Shown here piece by piece: positions 1 through 8,449 of a stretch of 64,000 nucleotides of DNA. The stretch comes from Erythrobacter oryzae (GTDB lineage: Bacteria > Pseudomonadota > Alphaproteobacteria > Sphingomonadales > Sphingomonadaceae). Positions within the stretch are counted from its first letter, which is position 1; every line of letters begins with the position of its first letter. The position numbers were made by a program, and so were the translations under genes. Location: positions 620,001 through 684,000 of the forward strand of contig NZ_JASCXI010000003.1 of the NCBI RefSeq assembly GCF_030271515.1, read 5' to 3'. Below the pieces are notes generated by a model. It had not been told where the DNA came from. It did not search any database and saw only the letters and a program-made list of their open reading frames with translations.

Positions 1-1
1 G

Positions 2-256
2 GCAAGCCCTGCGCGTCTTTTCGACGGGACAACTGCCGTTTCAGCCAGCCATGCCGGGCTCTATCACCCGGTCGACCCGAGGCCCCGTCCGGTTGCCAGG
101 GGAGAGTTGCTCGGCATCATCCGCGACTACACCGGCCGCGAGGTCGAGCGCCTCGTCTCGCCGGTCGATGGCTATGCGCTCTACGGCATCACCGGCCCGC
201 CCGTCGCGGCAGGCGACGATGTGGTCACGATCGCGGTCCCGACGACCGGCTTTTGA
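2..256 (+). CDS. Succinylglutamate desuccinylase/aspartoacylase family protein, 3' end only
   Basis: An open frame enters at the window edge without a start and stops with TGA at 254-256, giving about 84 C-terminal residues. They contain a GELLGIIRDYTGREVERL stretch followed by SPVDGYALYGITGPPVAAGD. This matches the barrel-like C-terminal domain of the zinc-dependent succinylglutamate desuccinylase/aspartoacylase family (the pattern is G..lG.i.d..G, then SP.dG.v, then P.v..GD). The zinc-binding N-terminal domain lies outside the window, so substrate and catalytic competence cannot be judged. The gene precedes the sigma-factor operon with a 226-bp gap. Confidence 0.62.
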   Translation, partial: ASPARLFDGTTAVSASHAGLYHPVDPRPRPVARGELLGIIRDYTGREVERLVSPVDGYALYGITGPPVAAGDDVVTIAVPTTGF

Positions 257-281
257 GCGCAACTTGCCCTTCCGTGCCATC

Positions 282-302
282 AAGCGGCTGCGGAGGCCGC
301 TT
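282..302 (+). terminator. Hairpin downstream of the partial aspartoacylase-type gene
   Basis: A perfect 7-bp stem (AAGCGGC/GCCGCTT) with a 7-nt loop lies 26 bp after the stop codon. No U-tract follows, only TTCC, so it could be a weak or Rho-assisted terminator, or incidental in GC-rich DNA. Confidence 0.3.
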
Positions 303-482
303 CCGGCGCGGCGAGCAAGCCGAAACCCTCGATGGTGGTGATTGCGGCGCCGACCGGAGAAGATGCAAGACGGCTGCATTTGGCGGCGCTGGATCGCGAT
401 GTCATTGCGCCATGCGGCCGATGGTGCGGACTACGGCAAGATTCCCGTTGCCGCGCGGCGCTTTGGTGGCAATCTGCCGGCC

Positions 483-1028
483 ATGACATCGGCAGAGGGC
501 GAGACGGACGGCGCTTTGGTGGCGGCCGCTGCGGGGGGCGACCGTGATGCCTTCGGCACACTGCTCGAGCGCCATTACGACGCCATCCACCGCCTTGCCT
601 GGCAGATCACGGGATCCCGCACTGACGCGGACGACATATCGCAGGACGTCTGCTGCACGCTGGTGGCCCGCATCGGCGATTTCCGCGGCGACGCCAGGTT
701 CTCGACCTGGCTTTATGCGATCGTGGTCAATCAGTGCCGGGCGCATCATCGGCGCCGCAGCGCGATCAGGCGGCTGGCGCAGGGCCTCGAAACGATGGTC
801 CGGTTCTCCTCCGCTTCCGACGGACGCGACGCCTATGATGCCGCCTGGCTGAAAAGCGCGATCGCACGGCTGAAGCCGGACCTGCGCGAAACGGCCGCTC
901 TGGTGGTGGGGCAGCAGCTCTCGCACCGCGAGGCGTCGGAGGTTCTGGGGGTGGCCGAGAAGACAATCTCCTGGCGCATGCACGAGGTCCGGCGGCTCCT
1001 GTCGGGCACCGGAACCGACGCGCCATGA
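483..1028 (+). CDS. RNA polymerase sigma factor, ECF subfamily
   Basis: This 181-residue protein has region sigma-2 at about residues 20-95 ([27 protein letters not shown], then [13 protein letters not shown]). Region sigma-4 is at about 145-175 and has a helix-turn-helix ([26 protein letters not shown]). The frame is open from 342, but the extra 47 residues are not sigma-like, so the ATG at 483 is preferred. No strong ribosome-binding site is visible. Its stop overlaps an in-frame ATG of the next frame at 1025. It probably redirects RNA polymerase to the vWA lipoprotein and TPR genes downstream, as ECF sigma factors often control their own operon. No anti-sigma factor with a zinc-finger motif is seen. 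The downstream membrane protein is the best candidate partner. Confidence 0.85.
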   Translation: MTSAEGETDGALVAAAAGGDRDAFGTLLERHYDAIHRLAWQITGSRTDADDISQDVCCTLVARIGDFRGDARFSTWLYAIVVNQCRAHHRRRSAIRRLAQGLETMVRFSSASDGRDAYDAAWLKSAIARLKPDLRETAALVVGQQLSHREASEVLGVAEKTISWRMHEVRRLLSGTGTDAP

Positions 1029-1089
1029 CGGGCCTTCAGAAAAAATTTCACGCCGCCGCCAAGGATTTTCCGGCGAGCGCTCTCTCAGG

Positions 1090-1119
1090 GACATGCGGCA
1101 CTTTTCCTGTGCCGCTGTC
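1090..1119 (+). promoter_or_regulatory. Strong hairpin in the leader of the YfbK-type gene
   Basis: A 7-bp stem (GCGGCAC/GTGCCGC), then a 1-nt bulge and 4 more pairs (GACA/TGTC), closes a 7-nt loop directly before the ribosome-binding site at about 1121-1129. It sits between the sigma-factor stop and the preferred lipoprotein start. It could act in mRNA processing or attenuation between the two genes, which is an inference. Confidence 0.4.
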
Positions 1120-1135
1120 TGGAAGGAGAGCTCGC

Positions 1136-2845
1136 ATGAAGAATCTATCCCGATGGGCCGCGCTGGCTGCGCTGGCCACCTTGGCGGTCGCCTGCGCCGG
1201 TCCGAACGAGAAAGTGGGGCGCAACGGCGCTGTCAGAGAGGAAGCATCGACCGCGGTCGATTTGGCCGAAGTGCCGCCCCCGCCTGCCGACATGGCAACC
1301 CGTGCGAGCCCGCAGCTTGCCATCGCGCCGGCTCCGATCGTCGTGACCGGCTCGCGGGTCGCTGGCGTCTCCCCGCCTGTCTTCAATGAACAGCGGGGGT
1401 ATTACTACGATCAGGGACGCGACCGATTTCCCTCGGCCGAGCAGAACACGTTCAAGGCCGTAGGGCAGGAGCCGATTTCGACCTTCTCGATCGATGTCGA
1501 TACCGCCTCCTACAGCTTCATGCGCGCCTCGCTCACCCAAGGCGTCCTGCCGACGCCGCAGGCGGTGCGCGCCGAGGAGATGATCAACTACTTCGCCTAT
1601 GATTACCCCGCACCCGTCTCGCGCGAGCAGCCGTTCAGCACCACGGTGGATGTGTTCCCGAGCCCGTGGACCAAGGGGCGCAAGATGGTGCGGGTCGGCA
1701 TCAAGGGGTACGAGCTGCCGGCCTCCGCCCTGCCGCGCGCGAACCTCGTGTTCCTGATCGACACCTCGGGCTCGATGAACGCGCCGAACAAGCTGCCGCT
1801 GGTCCAGCGCTCGCTGCTGATGCTGCTGGAGCGGCTGGGCCCCGAAGACAATATCGCGATCGTCACCTATGCCGGCAGCGCCGGTGTCGCCCTGCCGCCC
1901 ACGCCGGTGCGCGACAAGGCACGTATCGCGTCGGTCATCGAAAGCCTGGGCTCTGGCGGCAGCACCGCCGGCGCGGAAGGCATCCGCCAAGCCTATGCCC
2001 TGGCCGCGCGCAATCTCGATCCCAAGGGCGTCAATCGCGTGATCCTTGCCACCGACGGCGATTTCAACGTCGGCATCACCAGCACCGAAGAGCTCAAGGG
2101 CTATGTCGAGCGCGAGCGCGAAAAGGGCATTTTCCTCTCGGTGCTGGGCTTCGGCATGGGCAATTACAACGATGCCCTGATGCAGGCGCTGGCGCAGAAC
2201 GGCAATGGCAATGCAGCCTATGTCGATACCGTCGGCGAGGCGCGCAAGGTGCTGGTCGAGGAGGCGACCTCGACGCTGTTCCCGATCGCCAAGGATGTGA
2301 AGATCCAGATCGAATTCAACCCCGCCACGGTCGCCGAATACCGCCTGGTCGGCTACGAGACCCGGATGCTGAAGCGTGAGGACTTCGAGAACGACAAGGT
2401 CGATGCGGGCGAGGTCGGCTCGGGGCAGAGCGTGACGGCGCTCTACGAGATCGTTCCGGTAGGCGGCCCGAGCGCGCTGGGTTCGCTTCGCTATGCGGCG
2501 CAGCGCAAGGCTGCCGGGTCTGCCGCCGACGAATACGGCTTCGTGAAGATCCGCTACAAGCGCCCCGATGCATCGGTGAGCAAGCTGCTTTCGACACCGA
2601 TTGGCCGTTCGCGCGAGGTTGCGAGCTTCGAGGCCGCGCCGCGCGATGCGCGCTTCGCGGTGGGCGTGGCGACCTTCGCCGAACTGCTGCGCGGCGGGCG
2701 TTACACCGGGGCGATGACCTACGCCGATGTCCTCGAAATGGTCACGCCGGCGGTGGGCCGCGACGAGTTCGGCTATCGCACCGAGTTCGTGCAGCTCGTC
2801 CGGGGTGCCAAATCGGCCGCGTCGATGGCAAGATTGGGAGAGTGA
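1136..2845 (+). CDS. YfbK-type von Willebrand factor A domain lipoprotein
   Basis: The 569-residue product starts at 1136 after an AAGGAG site. The open frame reaches back to 1025, but those residues are not signal-like. A lipoprotein signal (LAALATLAVAC, lipobox cysteine near residue 20) predicts membrane anchoring. The YfbK N-terminal domain follows (TFSIDVDTASYSFMRASL, then AEEMINYF, about 110-160). Next is a vWA domain with the metal-site motif DTSGSMN near residue 208 and TDGDFNVG near 305, then the DUF3520-like C-terminus. Such proteins are thought to mediate protein-protein contacts at the envelope; the exact function is unknown. An odd IVVTGSRV segment near residue 69 resembles the start of a TonB-receptor plug. 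It is the second gene of the ECF sigma operon. Confidence 0.87.
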   Translation: MKNLSRWAALAALATLAVACAGPNEKVGRNGAVREEASTAVDLAEVPPPPADMATRASPQLAIAPAPIVVTGSRVAGVSPPVFNEQRGYYYDQGRDRFPSAEQNTFKAVGQEPISTFSIDVDTASYSFMRASLTQGVLPTPQAVRAEEMINYFAYDYPAPVSREQPFSTTVDVFPSPWTKGRKMVRVGIKGYELPASALPRANLVFLIDTSGSMNAPNKLPLVQRSLLMLLERLGPEDNIAIVTYAGSAGVALPPTPVRDKARIASVIESLGSGGSTAGAEGIRQAYALAARNLDPKGVNRVILATDGDFNVGITSTEELKGYVEREREKGIFLSVLGFGMGNYNDALMQALAQNGNGNAAYVDTVGEARKVLVEEATSTLFPIAKDVKIQIEFNPATVAEYRLVGYETRMLKREDFENDKVDAGEVGSGQSVTALYEIVPVGGPSALGSLRYAAQRKAAGSAADEYGFVKIRYKRPDASVSKLLSTPIGRSREVASFEAAPRDARFAVGVATFAELLRGGRYTGAMTYADVLEMVTPAVGRDEFGYRTEFVQLVRGAKSAASMARLGE

Positions 2846-2866
2846 TGGTGCCGGGTCGGAGATACG

Positions 2867-3901
2867 ATGGCGGACAATGATGACCTGACCGGGTTATTCC
2901 CCGACCCGCCCCCGCCCGATGGCGACCGGCGCAGCAAGGCGATCGAGGCCGCGCTGCGCCGGTTCGACCAGGCACACGCACAGCCGGATGGCGATGACGG
3001 GGCGATGCCGCCTGCTTCCCCGGCGGCGCCGAACAGGACGAAATTTGCGGTGCTGGCCAGCGCCGCGCTGGTGGTGATGGTGACCGTTCCGCTGCTCATG
3101 ACGCAGCGCTTCGGGCCGGATTCGCTTGTTCAAGCGCCATCACCCCCGGCAAACGAGCGGATCACGGCGGTCGACATTGCCGAGCCTCCGGCCCCGGGCG
3201 AGGTTCCGCCGCCTCCCGTGTTTGAGGCCGCGCCTGCCGATGCGGCCGCGCCTCCGGCACCGCCGCAGGCGATGATCGCGCCTCCGGCAGTGGCGCCACC
3301 AGCCGAGAACCGCGCGGAGGCACCAGCGCCGCCGATTGCCGTAGCCGCGCCGCTGGCGGTCCAGCCACCGGCCCCGCCGCGCGCTTCGCCGCGTCAGGAG
3401 AGTGCCGAGCGCGCCGATCCGCTGGTCGTGACCGGATCACGCGTGTCGCGATCCGGAACCGCGCAACCCGCTCGGGATCGCACGCGTTCTGCAACGGGGC
3501 GCCAGATCAGGTCGTGGCAGGAATGCACCATTGCCGATGAGCGGAGAAACGCGCGCATCTGTGCGGCGCAGCTTCGCGCAGCGCCTGGCGCTGAAGAGAT
3601 TGCGCGTGGCCTCACGTTGTCGTTTCGCGGCGACGACAGGGATGCTGCGAAGGCTTTCGATCGGGCGCTCGCAGCAGCGCCGGGTTCCACCAACGCGCTT
3701 CTCAATCGCGCGCTTGTCCGCCAGCGCCTTGGTGATCTGGACGGCGCCCGGGCGGATTTGGATCGGGCCATTCGGTCCAGCCCCGGCGATGCGAGAGGCT
3801 ACTACTTCCGCTCGCTGCTGTTCAGACGGACCGGCGCCGGTGAGGCGGCCGATGAAGACCTGCAAAAAGCGATCGATCTTGCGGGCGACGGAGCGCAGTA
3901 G
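2867..3901 (+). CDS. Single-pass membrane protein with proline-rich linker and TPR repeats
   Basis: This 344-residue protein starts 21 bp after the vWA gene and is probably cotranscribed. An acidic, proline-rich N-terminus of about 60 residues precedes one transmembrane helix (FAVLASAALVVMVTVPLLM, about 65-84). A long Pro/Ala-rich linker (90-180) and a VVTGSR motif near 187 follow. The C-terminal 120 residues carry tetratricopeptide-like units (AFDRALAAAPGSTNALLNRA, then DLDRAIRSSPGDARGYYFRS). The layout suggests an inner-membrane protein with a periplasmic TPR domain. Its place after an ECF sigma factor makes it a candidate anti-sigma factor or signalling partner, but no known anti-sigma domain is visible. 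Confidence 0.72.
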   Translation: MADNDDLTGLFPDPPPPDGDRRSKAIEAALRRFDQAHAQPDGDDGAMPPASPAAPNRTKFAVLASAALVVMVTVPLLMTQRFGPDSLVQAPSPPANERITAVDIAEPPAPGEVPPPPVFEAAPADAAAPPAPPQAMIAPPAVAPPAENRAEAPAPPIAVAAPLAVQPPAPPRASPRQESAERADPLVVTGSRVSRSGTAQPARDRTRSATGRQIRSWQECTIADERRNARICAAQLRAAPGAEEIARGLTLSFRGDDRDAAKAFDRALAAAPGSTNALLNRALVRQRLGDLDGARADLDRAIRSSPGDARGYYFRSLLFRRTGAGEAADEDLQKAIDLAGDGAQ

Positions 3902-3920
3902 CACCTTCGGCGCTGGCAGT

Positions 3921-4676
3921 TCACGCGTACCAGCGGCAGAAGTCGCTTGCGAGGGCTTCGTCAAGAATGCGGCGATAGGGCGCGTAGCTCTCGTGCTCAG
4001 CGGCGAGCACGCCGAAGTGGGGCGTGTCCACCTGTTCGATCGGCACCAGCGCGATCGGGCAGGCTACGGGAAACAGCTGCGATCCCGGCCCTGCCTGGAG
4101 CGTCGAAAGCAGGCCGAACATCCGCCGCTCGCGCGTTGCCCGCCCCAGCATGACAAGCCGATATTGTCCTTCCTCGCTGGTGACCAGATAGGTGTGGCCG
4201 GACAAATTGGGCATGGCGACAAAGCCGGTCTGGGTAAATGGCCGGTCGACCCGCTCGCTTTCGCTGAAGCCGAGATGTGCGCCCTTGCTGTCCCAGAAGA
4301 TCCGGGTGCAATAGGAATAGATGGCGCCTTCCTTGCTGAAGGAAGGTCGCAAGGTCAGATAGGCGCCCTCGATCCAGCGCACGGCCGGGCGGCCATAGGA
4401 ACCCATGTGCCCCGGAGAGAGCGCTGGTTCCGGCAGACCGGCATGCTCGGCGCTGTCGGACCGCAGCGGTGTGCCGAGCACATCCTCGATCCGGATCACC
4501 GTCGCCAGCGAAAAGGGGCGGCTGCCGGACAGCGCCTTTTCGAGAGTCGAAAGGCTGATCCGGGCCATGTCGGCGAGCGCCTGGCGCGAGATCCGTCGCC
4601 GCGCCAGTTCTTCGCGAAGGCGCGCGGCGATCCGGTCGTTCTCGCCGCTGTGCAGTTGCCCCTCATCGCCGTGCAT
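3921..4676 (-). CDS. XRE-type helix-turn-helix transcriptional regulator
   Basis: The 251-residue product begins at the ATG at 4676, preceded by GGAGG. The frame is open 16 residues further, without an equivalent site. An N-terminal helix-turn-helix (RRRISRQALADMARISLSTLEKALSGSRPFSLATVIRI, about 20-58) is followed by a roughly 180-residue domain that may sense a ligand (IEGAYLTLRPSF, GFVAMPNLSGHTYLVTSEEGQYRLVML). The gene converges on the TPR gene and is divergent from the sortase-substrate gene 181 bp away. A role controlling that substrate/sortase pair is plausible but inferred only from position. Confidence 0.75.
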   Translation of the reverse strand: MHGDEGQLHSGENDRIAARLREELARRRISRQALADMARISLSTLEKALSGSRPFSLATVIRIEDVLGTPLRSDSAEHAGLPEPALSPGHMGSYGRPAVRWIEGAYLTLRPSFSKEGAIYSYCTRIFWDSKGAHLGFSESERVDRPFTQTGFVAMPNLSGHTYLVTSEEGQYRLVMLGRATRERRMFGLLSTLQAGPGSQLFPVACPIALVPIEQVDTPHFGVLAAEHESYAPYRRILDEALASDFCRWYA

Positions 4677-4826
4677 GATGCCCTCCGTGCCGGACGTTCC
4701 CGCACAAAAACGTAATCGCGTCAAGGAACAGGCAAAGAACCGCCGCTTTCAGCCACCGGCCGCAGCGACGCGGCCGACATTGGCAAAGCTTTCGCGTGGC
4801 GGTGCGGCATCACGCCTGTCTAGCGG

Positions 4827-4854
4827 AAAGGCTCCACGAGAAGACGGAGCCTTT
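4827..4854 (+). promoter_or_regulatory. Hairpin covering the ribosome-binding site of the VIT/vWA gene
   Basis: A perfect 9-bp inverted repeat (AAAGGCTCC at 4827-4835, GGAGCCTTT at 4846-4854) with a 10-nt loop ends 3 nt before the ATG at 4858. The only good Shine-Dalgarno sequence, GGAG at 4846-4849, is inside the stem. Folding would hide it, so translational control or premature termination is plausible. Confidence 0.5.
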
Positions 4855-4857
4855 GCC

Positions 4858-6996
4858 ATGCCGATGCGTCACGACCCCCGCCACGCGATTTCCTCCGCAA
4901 CGCACCTGCGGACAGCGCTTGCTGCAATCGGCCTTGTCGGCCTGTTGCTGAGCGGGATGGCCGCAGCCCAGGCCCGTGCGGCCGAGGCTGACGATCCCGC
5001 CGCGGGCGGAGCGCTCCTGCTCGAAGCGCGCGGCGCGAAGGATGGCGCGCGGGCGGCGCTGCCCGCTGTGCGGCTCGGCACCGACATCGATGTGACGGTG
5101 AACGGTCCGGTCATGCGGGTGCGCATGACGCAGGCCTTCCGCAACACCAGCAAGGACTGGATGGAGGCCACCTATCTCTATCCGCTGCCCGACGACGGAG
5201 CGGTGGACACGCTCAAGATGGTCGTCGGTCAGCGCGTGATCGTCGGGCGGATCAAGCGCCGCGCCGAGGCGCGCGACATCTACGAGCGCGCCAAGGCGCA
5301 AGGGCAGCGCAGCGGCCTTGTCGAAGCCGACCGGCCGAACCTCTTCCGCACCAATGTCGCGAATATCGGCCCGGGCGAGACGGTGCTGATCGCGATCGAA
5401 TACCAGGCCCCGGTGCGCCAGCTGGGCGGCGAATACGCGATGCGTCTGCCGCTGGTCGTCGGCCCGCGCTACGTTCCGCCGAGCAGCCTCGCGACGGCTG
5501 GCGGGCGCCGCGATGCCGACCGCATCACCGCCCCACTGGCACCCGAGGGGGCATCGCTCAACCCGGTTTCGATCACCATCAACCTCGCCCCGGGCTTCGT
5601 GCCCGCCAACATCGTCAGCCCCTATCACCGCATCAGCGTGGTCGATGCGGGGCCGGCCGCGCGCGCGGTCACGCTGGCGGCGGGCGAGGAGCCGGCCGAC
5701 CGCGATTTCGAACTGCGCTGGCGCTCGGCGAGTGCCGACCCCACCCTCAGCCTGTTTCGCCAGGCGCTGGGCGGCCAGAACTACGTGATGGCGACGATCA
5801 CCCCGCAGACCGATATCCGGCCCGCCGCCGTGCCTGCGCGGGAAATGATCTTCGTGATCGACAACAGCGGCTCGATGAGCGGCAGCTCGATGGAGGCCGC
5901 CAAGCAGAGCCTGCTCCACGCACTCGGCACCCTGCGGCCGCAGGACACCTTCAACGTGATCCGCTTCGACGACACGCTGACCCAGCTGTTCGATCGCCCG
6001 ATGCACGCGAGCGCCGAGCAGGTGGCGCTGGCGCGCAAGTTCACCACCGGGCTCGAGGCCTCGGGGGGAACCGAGATGCTGCCCGCGCTCCAGGCGGCGC
6101 TGGTCGATGCCGACCCGGCCGGCAAGGGCGTGCGCCAGATCATCTTCCTCACCGACGGAGACCTCTCGAACGAGGCGGACATGATGGCCGAAATCGCCGC
6201 GCACGGCGGTCGCAGCCGGGTGTTCACCGTCGGCATCGGCTCGGCCCCGAACAACTACCTCATGCGCCGGATGGCCGAAGCCGGACGCGGCACCTACACC
6301 AACATCGGCGATGGCGACGAGGTGCTGGCGAAGATGACCGCGCTGCTCGACCGGCTCAAGGCGCCCGCTGTGCACGATCTGGTGGTGCGCGTGGAAGGCA
6401 CGCCGCTCGTTCTCGTGCCCCGCGCCCTGCCTGATCTCTACGCCGGCGAGCCGCTGGTGCTGCTGGGCAAGGGGGACAAGCTGGATGGCGTCCTGGTCGT
6501 CAGCGGCATGATCGGCAACCGGCGCTGGAGCCAGCGCATCGATCTGGGCGCGGCAACCGACAGCCCGGCGGTCGCCCGGCTCTGGGCGAGCCGCAGCATC
6601 GCCGACGTCGAGGCGCAGCGCTGGTCCGGGCAGATCGAGGAGGACGCCGCGGACGAAGCCATCGCGCAGCTGGGCTTGGCCTTCGACCTGGTGACCACGC
6701 AGACCAGCCTGGTGGCGGTCGACGAGACCCCGGCCCGCGCGAAAGGCGCGCGCCTCACCAGTGAAGACCTGCCGCTGATGCTGCCGAAGGGCTGGAACTT
6801 CGATGCGCTGCTGGGCAAGGGCGCGCCTGCTGCGGCCGATGCTGCGGGCCTTCCCGAGATGGAGCAGGAGATGGACCTGCCGCAAACCGCGACCGGCTTC
6901 CTCGGCGCGCTCCAGCGCGGGCTCGCGATGCTGGCGCTGGGCCTTCTGGGTCTCATCGTCGCGCTGCGCCGGGGCTCGAGGGAGTCCCGCCAGTGA
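4858..6996 (+). CDS. Marine proteobacterial sortase target protein (VIT and vWA domains)
   Basis: This 712-residue protein has a signal peptide (hydrophobic core AALAAIGLVGLLLSGMAAAQA). A VIT domain spans about 55-190 (RMTQAFRNTSKDWMEATYLYPLP, RAEARDIYERAKAQGQRSGLVE). A vWA domain follows with metal-site motif DNSGSMSGSS near 340 and TDGDLSNEAD. The C-terminus holds a sortase signal: LPQTATG at about 674-680, a hydrophobic helix (MLALGLLGLIVAL) and a basic RRGSRESR tail. This layout matches the family named marine proteobacterial sortase target protein, usually the single sortase substrate in a genome and encoded next to its sortase. The start at 4858 is chosen by the signal peptide and the nearby GGAG. 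The stop overlaps the sortase start by one base. Confidence 0.9.
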   Translation: MPMRHDPRHAISSATHLRTALAAIGLVGLLLSGMAAAQARAAEADDPAAGGALLLEARGAKDGARAALPAVRLGTDIDVTVNGPVMRVRMTQAFRNTSKDWMEATYLYPLPDDGAVDTLKMVVGQRVIVGRIKRRAEARDIYERAKAQGQRSGLVEADRPNLFRTNVANIGPGETVLIAIEYQAPVRQLGGEYAMRLPLVVGPRYVPPSSLATAGGRRDADRITAPLAPEGASLNPVSITINLAPGFVPANIVSPYHRISVVDAGPAARAVTLAAGEEPADRDFELRWRSASADPTLSLFRQALGGQNYVMATITPQTDIRPAAVPAREMIFVIDNSGSMSGSSMEAAKQSLLHALGTLRPQDTFNVIRFDDTLTQLFDRPMHASAEQVALARKFTTGLEASGGTEMLPALQAALVDADPAGKGVRQIIFLTDGDLSNEADMMAEIAAHGGRSRVFTVGIGSAPNNYLMRRMAEAGRGTYTNIGDGDEVLAKMTALLDRLKAPAVHDLVVRVEGTPLVLVPRALPDLYAGEPLVLLGKGDKLDGVLVVSGMIGNRRWSQRIDLGAATDSPAVARLWASRSIADVEAQRWSGQIEEDAADEAIAQLGLAFDLVTTQTSLVAVDETPARAKGARLTSEDLPLMLPKGWNFDALLGKGAPAAADAAGLPEMEQEMDLPQTATGFLGALQRGLAMLALGLLGLIVALRRGSRESRQ

Positions 6997-7610
6997 TGCG
7001 CTTCATCATCGCCGCCGCCTCGCTCGCGCTGTGCGTCGGCGGGACGACCAGCCTTGCCGGAGGTGCTGCGGTTCCGATCGGGGCGAAGCTCGCGCAGCAC
7101 CGCCTGCGTGAAATGTTCGAATTGCGGTTGAAGGCGACCGGGCAATCCGCGCCGGCCGCTTCGGCCCTTTTGCCGAGGGGCCCGTCCGGAGCAAGGGCCG
7201 TCCCTGCTCTGCCCGGCAACGGGCCGGTCGCGCGGATCGTGGCCCGGCGGCTCGGGATCGATGTCATCGTGCTTGCCGGAAAGGGCACCCACGATGAGCT
7301 CGCCAGCGGCCCGGCCATGATCGCCCGGACCGACGTTGCCAACCCGGTGACGGTCATGGCAGCCCACCGCGACACGCACTTCCTGTTCATTCGCGACCTG
7401 CGCGTTGGCGACGATGTGAACCTGCAACTGGTGAACGGCGTGACCGAGCGCTACCGCGTCATCCGCTTCGAGACGGTGCGCTGGGACAGCTTCGCCTACC
7501 CGCTCGATCCGTCCCGCCCGCTGCTGGCGTTGACCACGTGCTTTCCTTTCGGGGGCACGGAGTATGGCGGCCCGTGGCGCCGGGTGGCGTGGGCTGAACG
7601 GGTGGGTTAA
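6996..7610 (+). CDS. Class GN sortase
   Basis: A 204-residue single-domain sortase with an N-terminal hydrophobic segment (FIIAAASLALCVGGTTSLAG) that anchors it in the inner membrane. The catalytic triad is visible: His in MAAHRDTHFLF (about 125), Cys in LTTCFPFGG (about 183) and Arg in PWRRVAWAER (about 195). It should cleave the LPxT-type signal of the VIT/vWA protein encoded just upstream and attach it to an envelope acceptor; the acceptor in Gram-negatives is unclear. A GTG at 6993 is also in frame. The ATG at 6996 (overlap TGATG) is preferred, so the two genes are translationally coupled. Confidence 0.9.
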   Translation: MRFIIAAASLALCVGGTTSLAGGAAVPIGAKLAQHRLREMFELRLKATGQSAPAASALLPRGPSGARAVPALPGNGPVARIVARRLGIDVIVLAGKGTHDELASGPAMIARTDVANPVTVMAAHRDTHFLFIRDLRVGDDVNLQLVNGVTERYRVIRFETVRWDSFAYPLDPSRPLLALTTCFPFGGTEYGGPWRRVAWAERVG

Positions 7611-7654
7611 CGCGACGCTGTTAGCAGCAGTCATCATCGCCGCTGCATCGCGAA

Positions 7655-8329
7655 TCAGGGCCGATCCTCGCCCTCTGGCCTCTCGGAGTAGACCGCCACG
7701 GCCATCGCGCGGATGGCGAGCCGCACCCGCTCCCAGTCCGCCGGATCGCGCAAGGGAAGGCCCGCGAAACCTCCCGTCGCCGCGCCGGCAAGCACCATCT
7801 GTTGCACTGCCGCGATCAGGACGGCGTTGGTGGCGGGAGCGTCGATGCCCGGGGGAGGGGCGATGTCGCCGCGCAGCCGCGCGATCCAGTCGGCAAGGGC
7901 GCGGCTGCGGGCCTGGGCGAAGGACCGGGTGAGCGCATTCGGCTCCGACAACTCCCAGGCGATGATGCGCTGCATCAGGGGATTGGCTCTGAGGACATCC
8001 ACCAGGGTTTCGAGCAGCCCCGCGACCAGCTCGGCATAGTTCGTCGCTGCCGGGCCCGGGGTAGCCGAAAGCGCCTCCTCGATGGCGCGCGCGACGTCGG
8101 TGCCGAGCGCCTCGGCAAGGCCATCGAGGCCGCCGAAATAGCGGTAGATCAGCTGCTTGTCGCAACCGGCAGCCCGCGCGATCGCATTCACCCCCCAGGC
8201 GCCGAAGCCTTTCTCGACAAGCACATCGCGGGCGGCCGAGATGATCGCCTCCTCCGTCCGCGAGCGATCACGCCCGCGGTCAGGGGCTGCCTGAGAAGAG
8301 GAGGAAGAGGTTGAGGCGGGCACTGTCAT
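7655..8329 (-). CDS. TetR family transcriptional regulator
   Basis: The 224-residue protein has a Ser/Gln-rich N-terminal tail and then a TetR DNA-binding domain at about 25-72 (IISAARDVLVEKGFGAWGVNAIARAAGCDKQLIYRYFGG). The C-terminal ligand-binding domain is alpha-helical. It is divergent from the cupin/DUF4386-like operon. The shared 120-bp region carries two near-identical 14-bp palindromes and a weaker third. It therefore probably represses both itself and the cupin operon. The ligand is unknown. Confidence 0.87.
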   Translation of the reverse strand: MTVPASTSSSSSQAAPDRGRDRSRTEEAIISAARDVLVEKGFGAWGVNAIARAAGCDKQLIYRYFGGLDGLAEALGTDVARAIEEALSATPGPAATNYAELVAGLLETLVDVLRANPLMQRIIAWELSEPNALTRSFAQARSRALADWIARLRGDIAPPPGIDAPATNAVLIAAVQQMVLAGAATGGFAGLPLRDPADWERVRLAIRAMAVAVYSERPEGEDRP

Positions 8330-8372
8330 CCTTCCTACCTAAGCGCATCGCCCCCCGGTTTCCAGAGTTAAA

Positions 8373-8446
8373 TCACCGGTCGGTGACAAAAATGCTTGCT
8401 CATGTCACCAGTCGGTGATATCCGCTTTGTCACCACTTGGAGACAA
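8373..8446. promoter_or_regulatory. TetR operator cluster between regulator and cupin gene
   Basis: Two palindromes, TCACCGGTCGGTGA (8373-8386) and TCACCAGTCGGTGA (8405-8418), are spaced 32 bp start to start, about three helical turns. A degenerate third copy lies at 8426-8446 (TTTGTCACCA...GAGACAAA) and overlaps the cupin ribosome-binding site. Their place between divergent genes, one of them tetR-like, makes them the likely binding sites of that regulator. Confidence 0.75.
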
Positions 8447-8449
8447 ACT

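Noticed and set aside
4810..6885. 691-residue minus-strand open frame
   Set aside because: Antisense to the VIT/vWA sortase substrate. His/Arg/Gln-rich with no domain.
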